64,000 nucleotides of DNA from Siphonodentalium dalli. Taxonomy: Eukaryota > Mollusca > Scaphopoda > Gadilida > Siphonodentaliidae. How positions within the stretch are numbered: the stretch's first letter is position 1; every line of letters begins with the position of its first letter. A model generated the notes under the pieces. The model searched no databases. It had not been told where the DNA came from and worked only from the letters and a program-made list of their open reading frames with translations. Positions 47,591-59,036 of this stretch are shown here, piece by piece. The DNA lies in NCBI GenBank assembly GCA_032622095.1, contig CP136062.1, positions 744,001-808,000 of the forward strand, in the 5' to 3' direction. Position numbers and translations under genes: made by a program.

Positions 47591-47963
47591 GACAAACATT
47601 CATAAAAGCACAATTGAGTTGCAATTTATCTGAACATTTCCCATCAATATATAGGACTCATTCTGCAATTGTTTTTATCTGTCGTATGCTTAATATTCCT
47701 GAACACCCCTCCAGATGGAAAATAGACCATTCCAATGTATTTATAACTGAGTGGGAGAATAACAAATAAAGGGTTAACATTCCGTATTCATATAGACATA
47801 ACCTTTTTTGAAAATGAACTCCTATGTTTATTTTTGAGTCCACCCATAGTAGGATATTTGTGTCTAAAAAAATAATGGTCACGAAATTTCTGAATAATAA
47901 AAGCGATATGAGAACGGTTTCTGGTTGTTGCGTTATCTTTATATCTAAAAGAGTAGGATATGT

Positions 47964-47986
47964 CTGTCCGTCTGTCTGTCTGTCCA
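47964..47986 (+). repeat. (GTCT)n microsatellite
   Basis: About five GTCT repeats follow the TATATCTAAAAG sequence. Confidence 0.85.
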
Positions 47987-48124
47987 TTTTTTCCTCCCAT
48001 TTCATTCTCCCATTTCAACCAAATTTGGTGTAGTGATTCAGGGTACCCCGCGGAGGTTATAATGGCGTATAGTTTTTCTAAATTTTGATTTAAAACAATT
48101 TAATTACATAAATAAATAAACAAT

Positions 48125-48400
48125 AAGCTCAATATGGGCTATTTCACGATCTGATAAGTCCAATATGAACCTATGCAAATATTTAGGTCAAATATGAACC
48201 TATTTGGACGAGGATTTGTTGCAGCACCAGATGTACGCTCTTTATATATGTGTTTTTACTGTGGCCTGTGCCATCCAACGGAATAACTGGAATAAGTCAA
48301 GTATGGGCTTATTCCAGAACCAAATAAGTCCAAAATGAATCAAAGTCACTATTTAAGTCCATTATGAACCTACCAAAAATAGGATATATTGAAGTAGCAT
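48125..48400 (+). repeat. Two-copy degenerate duplication
   Basis: ATAAGTCCAATATGAACCTA and CAATATGGGCTATTTCA recur about 175 bases further on in changed form (AAGTATGGGCTTATTCCA, AAGTCCATTATGAACCTA). Confidence 0.6.
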
Positions 48401-48558
48401 AATATGTATTATCTCTATATATAAAAGAATAAGATATGTATCTCATGTGCGCGAAGCGCACACAGGGGCCACAGGCTGCTAACGCACAAGGGACAGGCCC
48501 CTTTCTGCGCAGGCCACAGGCCCCACCGACGACGAATAAGGGAGTCTGTTTCAGCTAG

Positions 48559-49329
48559 TAGTAAATAATTATTTTAAAGAAAATGTGCAATGTGATCAGC
48601 ATTATAAGAAGAATAAATTAAAAAAAAATATGTGTATATACACACTTTAAAGTTAGTGGTCAGATATACTATAAGTGTATAAATGCCGTTTGTGTTGTGT
48701 TATAACTGTTGTGTTATTGGTGTATAATATAGCAATATAGCAAGGGGTTTTCCAATTAAAATCGCAATTTGTTTGAGGCTTTTCTATGCAGAACAGTGTT
48801 CAGACGGGAATGTTTTCAGTGTTGAAGAGACAGGATTCAGATTCAAATCTACAACAAAAATATTTTGGTTTCCTTTTCTTTTTCAGAACAAAATAAGCGG
48901 TGTTCAGGAATGGCTGGCATAGCGTAAAGAGAATGCCGATCGCTATCCAATATAAACCCTAATTTCTGCAATGGCACTATGACCGCAACATATTTATTGA
49001 CAGAAGAATACAACGCAAAGGCTTTGAAATCGTATTAATCCGCGCAATAATTTTGTTGGCGCAATGCTAAGTATCCCGCGTGTAATGGGGTTCGTGAATT
49101 TTGATCGAAGTTCGAAATTCGGTGGAGTTTCGCGTGAAGTTAGATTGAAGTTCGAAGTTCGAAATTCAGATTGAAATTCAAACTCTAATTTGGTTTTTGC
49201 CTCAAGTTCTGTGTTGACACAATCTTACACAATACAGCACCTATCACAAAGGATGACATAATTGGCTTATGAACATATGCCGTGAACATTTCCACAAATG
49301 TCCAGGGTATTTCTGAGATCCCTCGTCAA
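48559..49329. other. No gene recognised
   Basis: Contains a GAAGTTCGAAATTC-rich patch at 49095-49175; otherwise nothing is recognised. Confidence 0.35.
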
Positions 49330-49930
49330 AGCAATATTGAATTATCACCCATTAAGAGGGCAAAACAATTGAAAATCAACATTTGTTTTTGTCTATTTTC
49401 ACAATAAATCTCAGACATTTTGCCATATATCAACGAAATCATGGCGTTACCATACTTGGTATCTATAAGTATGTAGACTGCTATATCTTAGCAGGAAGAT
49501 ATCCCAAATTCTCTGATTTTTTATTTCGTTCTGCCGAATTTCCCCAAACCAGTGACTTTTTGCTGAATTTTGGGGGTGAGGGGTGAAACAATATTACATA
49601 ACACATCACTTATTGAATATGTTGACATAGTCAACATGTTGTCATATGCTGAATACATATCCGCAGTTTTCTACAATATATTGAAGATCGCAGGTCAAAA
49701 CAATATTGAACTATTCCTGATTAAGTGGTCCAAAAAAATTGAAAATTTGCGGTTTTTTGGGTCTATTTTTACAAAAAATCTCAGAAATCTTGATAACTTT
49801 CAACGAAATCGAGCACTATCATATTAGAAATATAAAAGTATGTAGAATACAATATATTGGCGTAAAAAACTTGCGTTTCTCTACAATTGTGTCGCTCTTA
49901 GCCGCATGTATAAAAGATGGCAATTTTTGT
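49330..49930 (+). repeat. Diverged tandem duplication, period about 368
   Basis: GTCAAAGCAATATTGAATTA (49328) and GTCAAAACAATATTGAACTA (about 49693) begin copies that share AAATCTCAGA, TCAACGAAATC and AAGTATGTAGA. Confidence 0.7.
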
Positions 49931-50153
49931 TGATTTTTGCCGCTTAAACCTCTCAAAATCATTTTTTGCATTATTTGTATATTTCACACCGGGTCCTATC
50001 CGGTGCACAATGTCATAACATTCAAAATGATGTATCACAAGCCCGTGTGTGGTGCCGATGGACTAAATTCCTACTTCTAGTGAGCTTTTTTAGTTTGTCC
50101 GCTGTACTATATGTTTCTGTTACCAGAACTTGTACGTTACACAGGGATGGGGT

Positions 50154-50295
50154 AATTGTAATTTGTAATTGTAATTGATTGTAATTAATTACATTTTTTC
50201 AAGTAATTGCATGTAATGGATAATTTAGTTTATTCTCAATTACATGTAATTGCAATTGTAATTGGTTAGGATGTAATTGTAATTGTAAATAAGGT
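50154..50295 (+). repeat. TAATTG-rich subterminal repeats
   Basis: Many overlapping copies of TAATTGTAATT and TGTAATTG occur within 140 bases of the presumed hAT left end. Dense subterminal short repeats are common transposase-binding arrays in hAT elements. Confidence 0.65.
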
Positions 50296-50674
50296 CTAAT
50301 TTCAATTACTTAAAAATCACAGGTACTTGTTTCTTCTCAAAGTTTTCTTTCATGATTCATTCAATGGTTTCTTCAAATGTTTTTTTCCAAATTTCAAAGT
50401 GTTAGACTGGTGACTGGCTATCACTATGTTGTCACAACACTGAGTTTTTATCCACTGTGTCTCAATGGTGAATTCTGTTGACACCTCCTGTTTGTTTGCT
50501 TAAGCATTGGTTAACCTTTGAGGTAGAAGGCTTGTTTTGATAATTACAATGAGAAACCAACTTCAAATAATTGACAATAGATCACTATAATATATCACTA
50601 TTATGATCATGTTTCATTATCTCCACCTGTTATGGTATATATGCTATGGTAAAAAATCATACCAACCATTGCTA

Positions 50675-50821
50675 ATGCTATCAACATGTCTACACAAAAT
50701 CTGGCAGCATTTTAATTTGCAGAAAGACACATCGTGTCATATGAAAGCGAAGTGCAAACTTTGCCCAACTACAATATCCAGTTCCAAAAAAGTTACCTCC
50801 AATTTTTTGACACATCTGAAG
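50675..50821 (+). CDS. BED zinc-finger exon of a hAT-derived mini-gene (exon 1)
   Basis: Forty-nine codons from ATG 50675 encode IWQHFNLQ, then KAKCKLCPTTISSSKKVTS and NFLTHLK, the pattern of a BED zinc finger (W-x-x-F, CX2C, then H). BED fingers bind DNA in hAT transposases and in domesticated ZBED proteins. The exon ends in CTGAAG followed by a canonical GTAAGT donor (50822), phase 0. It splices in frame to 51199. In the spliced product the position expected to hold the last zinc ligand, HLKR-N-H in the family, is HLKR-N-N, so one ligand is missing. Confidence 0.6.
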
Positions 50822-51198
50822 GTAAGTTTCCATTGCTATGTATTAATTTTGTTTAATTCCATTGACATATAACTTCAGACATATGGTGGTATTGGTATAT
50901 GCATTGTTTCTTGTCCCTTCTAATTTGCAACTGAATGACAAAGTGGGGACAAATATCTGCCTCAATAATCCCCCAATTAGCACTGTCTAGTGGAGGCATT
51001 GTGTTACCAGTAAGCTGGTGGCCACAAAGGCTAATTACGTTTATGACTCTAATTAACAATCATAGTGTTGATTATTTCATTGTCCTTTACAATTGGCCTG
51101 GCTGTGTGAATGACTTACTGAGATAGTCTTATTCCCTTAATAATTAAATTATGGATACATGTGTGTTACTAAAATACTCTATTATTTTCATTTTATAG

Positions 51199-51420
51199 CG
51201 AAATAATCAAGATGTCTATGAATCCACAGTCACACAATCACCATCAGCAAGTGATCAACAACCTACTAGGATATTTCAGTATGCAAAAACATCGGTCAAG
51301 AATGCCAAAGCATTGAAGATAGTTAGCAAAGTTCATAAATCTCTGATATCATTCCAATTTCTAGAAGATCAACCACGACTACCAGCTGCCAATGCAACAC
51401 GCTGGAATTACCAGCTATAA
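51199..51420 (+). CDS. hAT-derived mini-gene exon 2, ends near TRWN
   Basis: The acceptor TTTTCATTTTATAG ends at 51198. The exon continues RNNQDVYESTVTQSPSASDQ, a Ser/Gln-rich linker, then FQYAKTSVKNAKALK, VHKSLISFQFLED, ANATRWNYQL and TAA at 51418. TRWN is a conserved block of the hAT catalytic domain. The stretch normally lying between the BED linker and this block, including the first catalytic Asp, is absent. The two exons together give an intact 122-residue frame. Downstream of the TAA the hAT-like frame continues briefly (IMIRSVL), so the stop is probably a decay mutation. It could be a relic, or a small DNA-binding protein. Confidence 0.55.
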   Translation, partial: RNNQDVYESTVTQSPSASDQQPTRIFQYAKTSVKNAKALKIVSKVHKSLISFQFLEDQPRLPAANATRWNYQL

Positions 51421-51450
51421 ATCATGATTCGCTCAGTTCTACGAACAACT

Positions 51451-51985
51451 ATACTGGACTCAGTACATTGGTTCGAATTATGAACAGACCGACACAGGCT
51501 TGAATGACAATAAGAAGGCAAACCTTGGTTTACGTAAACTTGAGTTTCAAAAAGACGAGAATACGGACCAATGCGGACCAATAACCCCAGCTTACTCGCG
51601 CCGAAGCTAGGTAACACATCGTGATCACCGTGGTTTCGGCCTGGTCTAGACTGTAGTTCACGCGAAGCCTGGTCCAGACCAGAGACCAGAATTCGGCCGT
51701 AAGAGTTCCTCATGCAGGTTAAGAAAACATAAGAAAATACTTCCCAATAAATCGAGTGACATCGAGCTGACACATGCTATCTGGTCTTATGTTGGGAAGA
51801 AGCAGCCTGGACGATTCAAATGGAGTTTGGCTCTTTCCTCTATCGTATAATACATACGAGAAAGTAGAAACTTTAACTCTGAACTCCAGATACAAGACTT
51901 AACAGTATTCCCAGTAATATATTCATTATTGCCTCCTTTTGAGGAGAGATATAATTTGTACATGGTCATTTACAAATATATTGTA
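51451..51985. other. No gene recognised
   Basis: A 121-codon minus-strand frame at 51408-51773 has no domain features. Confidence 0.3.
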
Positions 51986-51989
51986 CATA

Positions 51990-52690
51990 AATCAAGAGAT
52001 CAAATAACAAGCACATGAACTCAATGTATAAATATAGACACGTGACGATATAATGATCACATGCGAATGGTATATAATTGTAAATACAATGTAAACATAG
52101 TACTCGTGTTCTCGAGTGCTGAACGTATAACTCGAAATATAGACTATTATAAAACAAATTATACGTAAAATGGATACGCAGAACGAAGTTATATATATCA
52201 CACCCGTGTGTTCGATGATGGTCGTCACTAAGCAATATATCACATGCGTGAGATTATTATGGTAATCCAATGTTATGCATGCATAGACTAATTAGAATAT
52301 CACATTATATATATGTTGGGTGCAGAAAATAAATTTACATATATCGCATCACCAAGGAATATCTCACATGCGAGAAGTCATGACATTATTCGTTATGTAT
52401 AGTATGCTTAGATAATTTAGAAAACAGATGATACACATGTTTGGTGCACAAAGCAGATGTATGTATCCATCACCCATATAGCCGTCGAGTGACGGCCGTC
52501 AATAAAGAACACCTCACATGCGTGAGGTTGTTATGATAATAGTTAGGCAGCATATACTATTTAGAAAATAAATTATATATATATATGTGTTAGCCTGCAC
52601 ACACACAAACAAAAATATATAGATATGTATATCACAACCGTGCGATCAAATGAGGAGCAACGCTACAGAAAATATTACATGCATTAGGTT
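51990..52690 (+). repeat. Diverged tandem units of about 125-160 bp
   Basis: ATATCACATGCGTGAGATTA and relatives recur near 52236, 52362, 52510 and 52671, with ATATATATGTTGGTGCA-like phrases between. The core CTCACATGCGTGAG is a near-palindrome. Confidence 0.7.
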
Positions 52691-52730
52691 CTAATGTTAA
52701 TTCAGAAGTTTGGCTTGTATCCTGACATTG

Positions 52731-53849
52731 TCATATCAGTTGATATGTGTTTGACACCAGTCTGGACATTGTCAGAAGAAAAGATGATGACACCTCTATA
52801 ATCAGGTTGTGGCATTTCTGAATGGGATATGTTAAGTACGGATCCTTGGTCCCAAGCAGTATTGCTAGAAATTCATTTTTAGGTAAGCCGTCCAAGTAGA
52901 CGAACACTGAAATGCCGTTATGATTTAGTATTGTCCCCCATAACTGGTTCCTTAACATCAGAATTGCGTGGGCTGTACAGCAGAACATTAAGTGATCAAG
53001 TTCGTTGTCGTATGCTTTATAACACTGGTGGCAGGTCAAGTTATTTGGGTAGGTTGTTTTGTTGAGAAGTTTGGCCAAGTTATAGAATTTATCAGCTGCG
53101 TTTGGGTGACATTGAAAGAGTCTCCATATTTTCCATCCGGATAGGGGGTCACGGAGAACATGTTTGACAATAGAAAACCTTCTTTCGTTGGAAATATGTG
53201 CTTTCCACTGTGGCGTGTACGTTATCTTTACAACACTTTTAACGATTGTCTTCCATGACTTGTGATCAGGGAAGTTCCCGTGGAGTAGAAAGTTGTCAAC
53301 GTGCACCATGAGTCCATACTGTTCAAGTAAAGGGAAAACATCAGAAACAAATCCGGAAGCTGGGCGACGAAATAGACGATACAGGTGTGCTTTGAAAACA
53401 AATAGTTTAAGCGGAGTTTGATGTCCAGGAGGAAGGTGAATCAACTGCCCCAGAAAGCACAGTTTGCGGATATGTATTTCTCGTTGAACAGGAAGTTGTC
53501 CTACTAATCCAAGCGCAATATCAGTACTTGTGCGTTTTGGTAATTGCTGCGAGTATTTTACACACGTGCGCAGAGAACGTTCTATTATGTTAACAGATGA
53601 TTGTGTTTGAAGTGATGTGAATTCCGTGCCGTATAATGATTTGGGTAGGACAACGGTCCGTAACATATGGTTCATTGTCAGAGGAGTAGCGTATTTAAGA
53701 GAGTCATTGCCAATCATAGAGAAGAAGGTTTTCCTAAGTTTTGCTGCGACGTCTGAAGCAAATGATGAGCTACTTGGGAATTTTTCCTGACACAAGCCAA
53801 GGTGAACGCACCCCTTGTCTTCTTGCAGCGAATCAGGCCGAGTATCCAT
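52731..53849 (-). pseudogene. LINE polyprotein C-terminal segment
   Basis: About 370 open codons follow the reverse transcriptase in another frame: HLGLCQEKFPSS, then TVVLPKSLYGTE (the thumb-like V-L-P-x-x-L-Y-G block), LGLVGQLPVQREIHIRKL, and a zinc cluster CHQC...H...C with spacing CX2CX9HX4C. The C-terminus reaches a stop at 52731. The same architecture is seen at 26310-27258 in the other LINE. It presumably contributes RNA or target binding, by analogy with other LINEs. Confidence 0.75.
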
Positions 53850-54376
53850 GGACGATTTTTACGATCATATAATGACCTGGGCTCGTTGAAGACGACTACC
53901 TTGCTTTTCACACAGGAAAATCCAAATCTCCAACGAACGCTGTAGTCAAAGCAGATATTTACAAGTGAGTCAAGTCCTTGCTTGGTAAGGGCGATAATTG
54001 CTATATCGTCGGCGGTCGTTGGTGTTGCACATGGAACAGAACTAACACTCAGTCCGAACTGTGATTTGTTCAGGTCGATCAGAAGGTCGTTTATGTAGGT
54101 AAGATAACAGAAAGGTGAGAGCACGGTTCCTTGCCTTGTTCCTTGTCCGATGCTGAACTTCTCTGAGACGTTACCATTATATAGAATAACGCTTTCTATG
54201 TCCTCGTGAATGTTTGACAGCAATCTAACAAATTTCCGCGGGAAGCCTAGTTGTATGAACTTATAAAGAAGTCCAATATGCCACACGCGGTCGAAGGCTT
54301 TGTTGGAATCTAAGAACGCAGCAAATATACGAGAATCGTGGTCTTTTGCGTACGATATGGCTTCTTGCAGAATAAA
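53714..54376 (-). pseudogene. LINE reverse transcriptase core
   Basis: In the same frame as the upstream block but beyond the TAA: FILQEAISYAKD, LDSNKAFDRVW (catalytic Asp), GQGTRQGTVLSPFCYLTYIN, then TTADDIAIIAL, where the catalytic box has Thr in the Tyr/Phe position, and CVKSKVVVFNE. The frame is lost near 53830, where a shift leads into the C-terminal segment. Confidence 0.85.
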
Positions 54377-55912
54377 TTAAGTCATATTACATCCTAAACC
54401 TTTCTGGAAGCCACACTGAAGATTATGAGGGAAATCTTTGACCTTATCACTGCTAAGTATGCGTTTCAGAAGAATTGTCTCAAAGAGCTTGTTGATGACA
54501 GGTAGGAGCGTTATCGCTCTGTAACTGTCGGGTAATATTGGTGGCTTTGGGTGTCCTTTATAAAGAGGAATGATCACGCCTAGTTTCATCTCCGGGGGAA
54601 TCCATTCAAACTTGAGAAGAGAGTTAAAAAGAATACAAAGACACTGGATTAGTCCATCGGAATAGCTTCGAAGATGTTCACTGGATATAGAATCATGCCC
54701 TGGTGCTTTATTACATTTCAAGCTACCAATTGCGTTAAGAATTTCCGATATAACAATGGGTTCACACTCTGGGGCCGAGGTTCCGCTACTGTCGTCACCA
54801 GTACAAATAAATTTGTTTACCTCGTTGCACACTTCGCGTTCGAATTCCGGCACACTATGTTTTTCGGGGGTGTACAGTTCAGAAAAGTATGATCTCCAGC
54901 CAGATAATATCACCTTCTGGTCACGCAGAACAGTCCCTTCGAATTCCATAGCAGAACCAATTGTTTTCACTGCAGTTTGCGTTCTTTTAAGCGAGCGCCA
55001 AAATTGAACATGATCACTCTTGGCATAACATTTATTCATACGAAACACACGCACAGCTGAGCGGTGAGCTCTCCTGAATTCTCGCTTAGCACTCCTGTAC
55101 TCATCAAAGCAAGTCGCGTTCCTTCTGGGACGTCCTGCAATCACCCAACTTTTATGTAACTTTTGTAATTGGGATTTGAGGCCGGTCAGATCAGCATTCC
55201 AGTATGGCTTCAAGCGAGAACGAAATCGTTTCACGGGAACTGCAGTATCTGCAGCTGCTACAAGGGCATTCACAATGTCAGCGTAGAATTTGGCAATTGC
55301 GTCTCTGGAAGTAATATCACATCCGTGTGGACACAGCATATCAAGGCAATGCTTGTATAACGATGTATTGGCACGTTTCCACGCGTAGCGTTTCCGGATA
55401 AAATTAGTAACACAAGAGTCAAGTTCTTCAGAAAATAGTATGGAACAAGTAACGGGTAAATGGTTTGATGTGTTCATAGCTTCGTCGTTCAAGGTGCTAC
55501 ACTTAGAGACCATATGCGTGAGACACTTCGGCACAAGAATGTGGTCAATGAGAGATGGTCTATTGATAGTATAATATGGAAAATATGAATAATTGCTTCC
55601 CGAACATATGTCCATGGTCATTAGCGAAGTTAGTGCGCTTTGCTTTAGGAATGTTGCAATCAATTCCGTTCTAGTGTTTGGAGAATTGACCCGCGGTGTA
55701 TGGAAAGCCTTTTGCATGTGAGCATTGAAGTCCCCCATCAAAATAACTAGACCATGTGCAGATAGCATGTCGACGATATTTCCTAATGTCTCTAAATAGC
55801 CGTTAAATAAGTCATCTCCGTAGTTAACGTTCGGGGGATACACTTGGATTATTGACACCACACACTCTCGGTTTATGCGGAGCTGAATTCCAACAAGAAA
55901 ACTAAGATGCAT
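54377..55912 (-). pseudogene. LINE polyprotein: endonuclease C-half to first RT blocks
   Basis: The minus-strand frame of 511 codons shows late endonuclease motifs VYPPN, LMGDFNAHM, SLIDHILV and SNHLPV. A linker follows, then the reverse-transcriptase start with SLKCNKAPGHDSISSEHL, LGVIIPLYKG and SYRAITLLPVINKLFE. It ends at TAA (54377-54379) in CGFQKGLGCNMT-stop. The same frame continues beyond the stop with FILQEAISYAKDHDSRIF, so the TAA interrupts a conserved region. The identical stop is present in the partial copy at 63246-63248. Confidence 0.85.
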
Positions 55913-55918
55913 GCATCA

Positions 55919-56788
55919 GGTCACCCATGAACTATTTAGCAATAGAATAATTCAGTTCGGTTGCGGTTTCACAACGTTACAACTGACATACGATTACACA
56001 AGACACACCTTGAATGTGGAACTGTGTAAGAGTGAATATTAATGTTCTAAATCCCATGTTTCACCTTTAGTTGTGATTGGGGGAGGTGTGTCGTACTTTA
56101 TTAACACGCAAGTAGTGTAATTAAGTACGGGTAATTAGAAGTAACAAATCGTTTAGTTTCTATCGTATCGACTGAAAGGGGTGAGCAGATTATTGGTGAT
56201 GAATGTTCTCGTTAGCTGTCAATATAATATGCATATTTGCCCCGTTACGTTTATACACTGTAGCATTGGCGGGCCAGAGTGTGTTGACATGTTAATTGTT
56301 TGGTTCATTAATAACAGATCAGCGGGGATTTGTCGTGAAAACGTACACGTATACGTGGAAATATGCTACGGTTACGGTTAAATTAATGGTTCTTCTATTA
56401 CACCACCGTGTATACTCGGTTTAAATATGTATATTATATAGGGACGTGTGCTCAATTTTGGTGTGGACCGATGATCGAAAAAACTAAATCGGAGGTAAAT
56501 GTCGCAGGCCGGAGGACCATTTTTTCAATAATTTTTAAAGAAATTGAGCAGTTGCAACAGAAGCAGCAAAAAAGGGTGTACAATTGGCAAATGATGAGGG
56601 GCGGTGTGACGTGTAACTAGGATTGAAATTAGATATGCAATTTGGAGATTATTGGATGAGGGATGTTATATTAATTATATTAAAGGGACGAGAGGGTTTA
56701 GTTGTCGAAAATATTTGCTCCAAACACCGTAAACAGATCAATATTAAAACGCATACATTTTGGTTCAAATATACGATCACTATATCCC
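55919..56788. other. No gene recognised
   Basis: AT-rich sequence between the LINE 5' truncation point and the TTAA MITE. The short open frames have no domain features. Confidence 0.35.
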
Positions 56789-56792
56789 TTAA

Positions 56793-57375
56793 AGGGGTAC
56801 TGTACGCCAAATGTTGTTGTTGGTTTCTATAGTCTCCGAGTCGGAGAATAAGGTAAAAAAAATTCCAATATTTGAAAGTCTGTTGAGTACGAAGTCATGT
56901 TACGGATGACAAATTTACCGGAATGCAAAAATACAAATTGTCGTTGTCGAGTAATTTTTGTAAAGTTTTCAACCAAATGAATCAAATAAAAGTTATATTA
57001 TATGCATACTAGTCCCATATAATCATTTAAGTTATTGTATCGTCGCTAGTCAGTGAGTGGCTTGAGTGTTCTCCCCGTATCATCATAATATTTTAAGCGA
57101 TCGTGTGTGCGATCGGTTTAACAATCCAGTATCCCTCAATTACTGTTTTTGATTACGGTAATTCGTAATTTAATTGACGCCATTTTATGGCTCCAGTCAT
57201 AAATTCAATTTATATCAAATTATTAACTTTTAAATTATTAAATTTTAAGATGGCCTATTAACCTGAGCGTTTACAGAATACATCTTCGACTCAAATTACT
57301 TATGTTTCTATATATTATCGATATTAGATCGTTGTTGTCACCGGAAATGTAATGAAAATGGCGTACAGTACCCCT
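56793..57375. mobile_element. TTAA MITE, copy 1 (583 bp)
   Basis: The ends are perfect inverted repeats: AGGGGTACTGTACGCCA at the left and TGGCGTACAGTACCCCT at the right. Both sides are flanked by TTAA (56789-56792 and 57376-57379). There is no coding domain inside. A second copy lies at 59929-60498. This is a piggyBac-type miniature element by its TTAA target. Its right TTAA is also the left TTAA of the 2.1-kb THAP element. Confidence 0.85.
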
Positions 57376-57548
57376 TTAAAGGAATACGGTCCTGAAAAAA
57401 ACAATATTATTTTCTTTCAATATACCGATAATATATATATAAAATGTCCATTGGGCGCATATAATCTAATATTCGGCCGCCAATCGTTATTTTTATAACG
57501 ATTCAAAAAAATTCCGAAGTTAGCCGAAGATTTTGTTGTAGACGAAGT

Positions 57549-57618
57549 CACGTGATCATCAGCCCGATCACGTGATTGTCACATGTAAACAGAAGCATAG
57601 CACGTGATCGATCACGTG
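57549..57618. promoter_or_regulatory. CACGTG palindrome cluster, copy 2
   Basis: Four CACGTG boxes have the same arrangement as at 13762-13831, including the intact palindrome CACGTGATCGATCACGTG. The loop of the first pair differs by one base. Confidence 0.55.
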
Positions 57619-58817
57619 GTAACTCATTGACAACGCATAGATACGCGACGGCGGTATTTTAAGTTTGCATGTAGTCGATCGCGGCCTTTGACGATTGTCG
57701 CGTTATCGCACTGCGAATGCAAAACTTCGCCGAAACATCGCCTTTCTCGTAATTAAATGTCGATCTTTATCGTGTTATTTTTACTATTATTATATGTATC
57801 GCGATGTGTTGTTACTATAAAGCCATGCCCGTATATTATTCAGTTTTGCGCGCATTTATCTATATAAACGCGTGCTCGTGTTTATATATATTTTTTCGTT
57901 ACCGGAATAGTCCAAGTTATATTATATATGCATATCAAGATTGCATATATACGCGAAGACTTGCACAGTTATTAGGCAATTATCATCTCGTAAAAATTCC
58001 AATTTCCAGATGCCATTAGTCGTGTGTCAATAAAGAGCGTTTCGTTTTAATTATCGTAACGCGGTAAAACAACACACAATTGGTTTATTGCTGTCGGGTT
58101 TAATCAATTATAATCAAGTCATTCATTACCAATATGATATGTTCATTTTTCCTTGGTTATGAATCATGTAATTATTTGGGCAATATGGTGTTTATATATA
58201 TTTCGGAATATTGCTTCCCCCACCCCAAAACAATCTAGCCGACTGTCACTGATGGAAATTCACTACATCTATGCATCGTTATTGACCTATTAAATTAGCA
58301 CTCTAGCGATGCGGTCTATTGAATATCCAGGTCATAAATCGACCTCTATGTGGCAATTACGCATAACAATAGGGTTATAAACATCCAATCATATATAACA
58401 CTTTTTGAAGGAGGGATAATAATCCGGTTTAATATGGAATCACATATTCAAGTGCTCTTTATTCGCAATATATCGTAATAGTGAACGCTCTTTATTGCGT
58501 CAAGGTAAAGGGACTCGACTTAGAACAGTTGTCATCGTGATTTTTTTTACTGATTACACCAATACAGGTCAATACATGTACACGAACTTCCGATATGCAT
58601 GCTTTATATATCCTTCCAAGTCATAGCAATTTCCGCTTTATTAAACTCTTTTTATTCGTACCATATTAGGAAAACTCTTAACATGGAACGCTCTTTCTGG
58701 AGCCATGGTGAAGGAAATGGGGAATCGACTAAGAATAGTTGTTATCGTGATTTATTCAACATACTCTCCACTTTAACTGCAATTGTATGTATTCGTAACC
58801 ATGACTGACTTGTCAAA

Positions 58818-59036
58818 TTAAACGCTCTTTATTTGGTATATGTAATCGGTTTCTGATGATTGCGCAACGGGTTTCCCACAGAAATTCCGCCAAATGGGAC
58901 GTAAACGAACATCGTTTGGAAATGAATACAACATTATACCTAACTGTGAGTCACTAGACCGGCCACAGCCGAAAACACTGCATTTATAAGGCAATGTTAC
59001 GAATGAATGATTGTAAATACGGTACACTCGGGGCAT
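58818..59036 (-). pseudogene. THAP exon, copy 2 (degraded start)
   Basis: LPYKCSVFGCGRSSDSQLG, YSFPND and IWRNFC are preserved, but the natural THAP Met is Leu (ATG to TTG). An upstream in-frame ATG (59036) remains. The GT that could serve as splice donor in copy 1 is AT here. The Cys pair, FP and Trp of the THAP domain are intact. It is probably less functional than copy 1. Confidence 0.55.

Larger units (their letters stand above)
47936..48558 (+). mobile_element. Possible short Helitron-like element(s)
   Basis: At 47936 and again at 48412 an A is followed by TCTTTATATCTAAAAG or TCTCTATATATAAAAG, resembling Helitron 5' ends (A-TC). At 48555-48559 the sequence TCAGCTAGT matches the CTRR-T 3' end. 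The minimal unit 48412-48558 is 147 bases and includes GTGCGC-GAA-GCGCAC and repeated GGCCACAGGCCCC foldbacks. The typical hairpin 10-12 bases before the 3' end is not clear. There is no Rep/helicase coding. Confidence 0.35.
50142..51450 (+). mobile_element. Truncated hAT-like transposon with BED-finger ORF
   Basis: The left end CAGGGATGGGGTAATTG fits hAT terminal repeats that begin CAGGG. It is followed by AATTGTAATT-rich subterminal sequence, a BED zinc-finger exon and an exon ending in the hAT block TRWN. No matching right terminus was found up to 52 kb, so the 3' end appears lost. Confidence 0.5.
52731..55918 (-). mobile_element. CR1/I-like LINE, 5'-truncated, minus strand
   Basis: The element reads from 55918 down to a stop at 52731 and possibly some 3' sequence below. 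It lacks the N-terminal third of the endonuclease. Part of it (54325-55140) recurs at 63201-64000 with about six differences in 800 bases. It is related to the LINE at 24438-27568. Confidence 0.8.

Noticed and set aside
54674-55007. Plus-strand frames inside the LINE (repeated at 63542-63875)
   Set aside because: They are shadows of the minus-strand LINE polyprotein and are duplicated together with it.
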